A program made the position numbers and the translations under genes. The notes beneath the pieces are model-generated. The model saw only the letters and a list, made by a program, of their open reading frames with translations, made no database searches and was not told the origin of the DNA. Shown in pieces: positions 62,772 to 64,000 of a DNA stretch of 64,000 nucleotides. How positions within the stretch are numbered: position 1 is the first letter of the stretch; every line of letters begins with the position of its first letter. Origin of the DNA: Prevotella sp. HJM029 (lineage in GTDB: Bacteria; Bacteroidota; Bacteroidia; Bacteroidales; Bacteroidaceae); the NCBI RefSeq assembly GCF_000599605.1, contig NZ_AZHT01000027.1:62001-126000 (forward strand), written 5' to 3'.

Positions 62772-63908
62772 TCACTCTGTACAGGAATCTGCACATTCTA
62801 TTTTCTGTATGTGCGCACTGATATTTCCGTTGTTGGTTGAGAATATGCCCGCACATCCACTTTTCAAGCTACAGCCTTCACATATTGGAAGATATACGTC
62901 TTTCCATTCACTGATTGATTGCTTTGCAAATGGCCTCAATTCCGGAGAGAGTACACATAACTGGGCATTGTATATGTATGTAGTAATACCCCTATCATTT
63001 AGCAAAAGCACTGCTTGTTTTAACTCATGATTATAATCATAAGGGTCTATCCATAGCTCATGTAAATTACGTTCAGCCAACCCTGTTGTTTCCATTTGCA
63101 TAAATGCCACCTGCACCACAAATGGGAAATTATGATAGATAAAATCGGACAATTGCACCAAACGTCGATATGTTTGTTTGTGAACCACAATACGTATTCC
63201 TATCGGTTGCCCGAATCGAGCAAGGTTGTATAACCCTTGTACCGTTTTATAAAATGTTTTTGCACCAACTATTCTATCATGCTCAGCTGCTATATCGGAG
63301 AAGATAGGTATGTCTATCTGCAAATCATGGTGGTTACAAGCCGCAAGTTTGGCGGCATAATCAATGTCTGCAAATTTCACTCCATTAGAAAGTATACTGA
63401 TTGCAGCCTTTGGACATGATTTCTTAATTTGCCGTATCAAGTCAAACAATCTATCGCCAACCATAGTCGGTTCTCCTCCTGTAATCCCTACTTCCAGCGT
63501 ATTCTTGTCGAATAATTTTATCAGTTCGAGATTAAAGTTAGTGCGATCTTTTTCCTGATCTACAGGAGGTTGTGGGCACATAATGCATCGGTGGTTGCAT
63601 CGTGCAGTTGCAAATACAGCATTGGAAGTAGATCTAACTTCATATAGGAAAAATATTTCTCCTTTTGAATTTATAGAAACCACATCACCTTCACAAAAAG
63701 CAGAGATACTATCAATAATACAATGAGGGTATTTATTGTTGTCTTTTCCTTCTGACGTGATGATAAACTTATATCCCTTGCCGAAGTCCTTTTCGTTATC
63801 ACTTACAAGAATGTAATTTGAACGGTTAAAAACATTCTTGCCTTTAAGCGTAACACGTCCGAGTATTTCGTGCGTGTTATTGTGATATAATGTATTTATC
63901 TGTTTCAT
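62772..63908 (-). CDS. hxsC: HxsC, radical SAM maturase of the His-Xaa-Ser system
   Basis: 378 residues. The radical SAM cluster motif CX3CX2C is C104, C108, C111 in ARCNHRCIMCPQPP, a text typical of HxsC; GGEPT (144-148) contacts S-adenosylmethionine. A C-terminal auxiliary-cluster motif C343-X2-C346-X5-C352 (ICEGCSLKSGCAG) points to SPASM-like iron-sulfur binding. The first about 95 residues form an extra N-terminal domain seen in the family. It follows hxsB by 10 nt with an AGAGGA ribosome site and precedes hxsA. The chemical change made on the HxsA triplets is not known to me. Confidence 0.9.
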   Translation of the reverse strand: MKQINTLYHNNTHEILGRVTLKGKNVFNRSNYILVSDNEKDFGKGYKFIITSEGKDNNKYPHCIIDSISAFCEGDVVSINSKGEIFFLYEVRSTSNAVFATARCNHRCIMCPQPPVDQEKDRTNFNLELIKLFDKNTLEVGITGGEPTMVGDRLFDLIRQIKKSCPKAAISILSNGVKFADIDYAAKLAACNHHDLQIDIPIFSDIAAEHDRIVGAKTFYKTVQGLYNLARFGQPIGIRIVVHKQTYRRLVQLSDFIYHNFPFVVQVAFMQMETTGLAERNLHELWIDPYDYNHELKQAVLLLNDRGITTYIYNAQLCVLSPELRPFAKQSISEWKDVYLPICEGCSLKSGCAGIFSTNNGNISAHIQKIECADSCTE

Positions 63909-63918
63909 TTCTAATCCT

Positions 63919-64000
63919 CTATTTTATCCAAGACCAAAAAATTCTATTAATTTCTGGATTCTTGCGATCCAATAGTTCAAACAAATAGTGTATGATAGCT
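63919..64000 (-). CDS. hxsB: HxsB, radical SAM maturase, C-terminal end only (cut by the window edge)
   Basis: The frame entering from the right edge gives 26 residues ending IHYLFELLDRKNPEINRIF then WSWIK and a TAG stop, 10 nt before hxsC. The ending resembles the C-terminus of HxsB proteins, and gene order hxsB-hxsC-hxsA is the usual one. The identification rests mostly on position, because the catalytic motifs lie outside the window. Confidence 0.6.
   Translation of the reverse strand, partial: AIIHYLFELLDRKNPEINRIFWSWIK

Noticed and set aside
62732-62794. N-terminally extended HxsA start
   Set aside because: The extension precedes a good GGAGG site and would bury the Sec signal peptide.

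Overview
The window looks like chromosomal DNA of a Bacteroidota bacterium, most likely Prevotellaceae (Prevotella in the broad sense). The evidence is a tmRNA whose tag reads GENNYALAA, many TAnnTTTG promoter boxes in place of the sigma-70 -10 element, families largely confined to Bacteroidales (DUF3316, DUF4421, DUF4836, DUF4301, DUF6261, HmuY, fimbrillin-like lipoproteins, DUF4105), and an unusually long SecA. The species call is inference; the phylum call is strong.

Layout. 0-6.5 kb: a cut AraC regulator, an operon parC - DUF3316 - S41 protease lipoprotein, and a DUF6261 gene. 6.6-9.5 kb: a tandem repeat array and a surface cassette of a small peptide gene plus a fimbrillin-like lipoprotein. 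9.5-12.3 kb: operon DUF308 - 49-residue protein - YitT - mnmA. 12.5-17.6 kb: an array, engB with an ABC-F ATPase, a divergent oxidoreductase - DUF4421 pair, another array. 17.7-23.7 kb: a six-gene operon with 1-4 nt overlaps (nucleoside permease, bifunctional nuclease, rsmE, DUF4836 lipoprotein, ABC ATPase, ABC permease). 24-31 kb: flavoprotein, two tRNA-Lys genes, secA, a phosphatase-fold protein that seems to lack its catalytic residues, and a DUF4105 membrane protein. 32-35.4 kb: outer-membrane barrel, lptC, CNNM/CBS protein, then an array. 35.9-42 kb: alpha-L-fucosidase, DUF4301, a (p)ppGpp synthetase with a broken hydrolase motif, DUF1460. 42-47.5 kb: fhs, an exported Arg/Gly/Tyr-rich protein, a second peptide + fimbrillin-like cassette, an array. 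47.5-55.7 kb: a seven-gene haem-uptake operon around hmuR and hmuY. 56-60.6 kb: tmRNA, a lipoprotein, an SLC13 transporter, an MGMT-like protein and a sugar O-acetyltransferase.

61.2-64 kb is an accessory region: tRNA-Ser(UGA), then decayed IS982 and IS30 transposase genes, then a leftward His-Xaa-Ser (HXS) peptide-maturation system: the 3' end of hxsB, the radical SAM gene hxsC, and hxsA, an exported precursor ending in seven H-x-S triplets. It runs off the right edge and is the strongest candidate for a poorly understood biological system here.

The second theme is a set of five tandem arrays (about 6.8, 12.6, 17.5, 35.6 and 47.3 kb). Their unit sequences are unrelated, yet every unit is 41 or 42 bp, is present in 7-9 head-to-tail copies, carries a short dyad, and lies just past the 3' end of a gene. 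They are neither coding nor CRISPR. A shared period with unshared sequence suggests a common generating or maintaining process.
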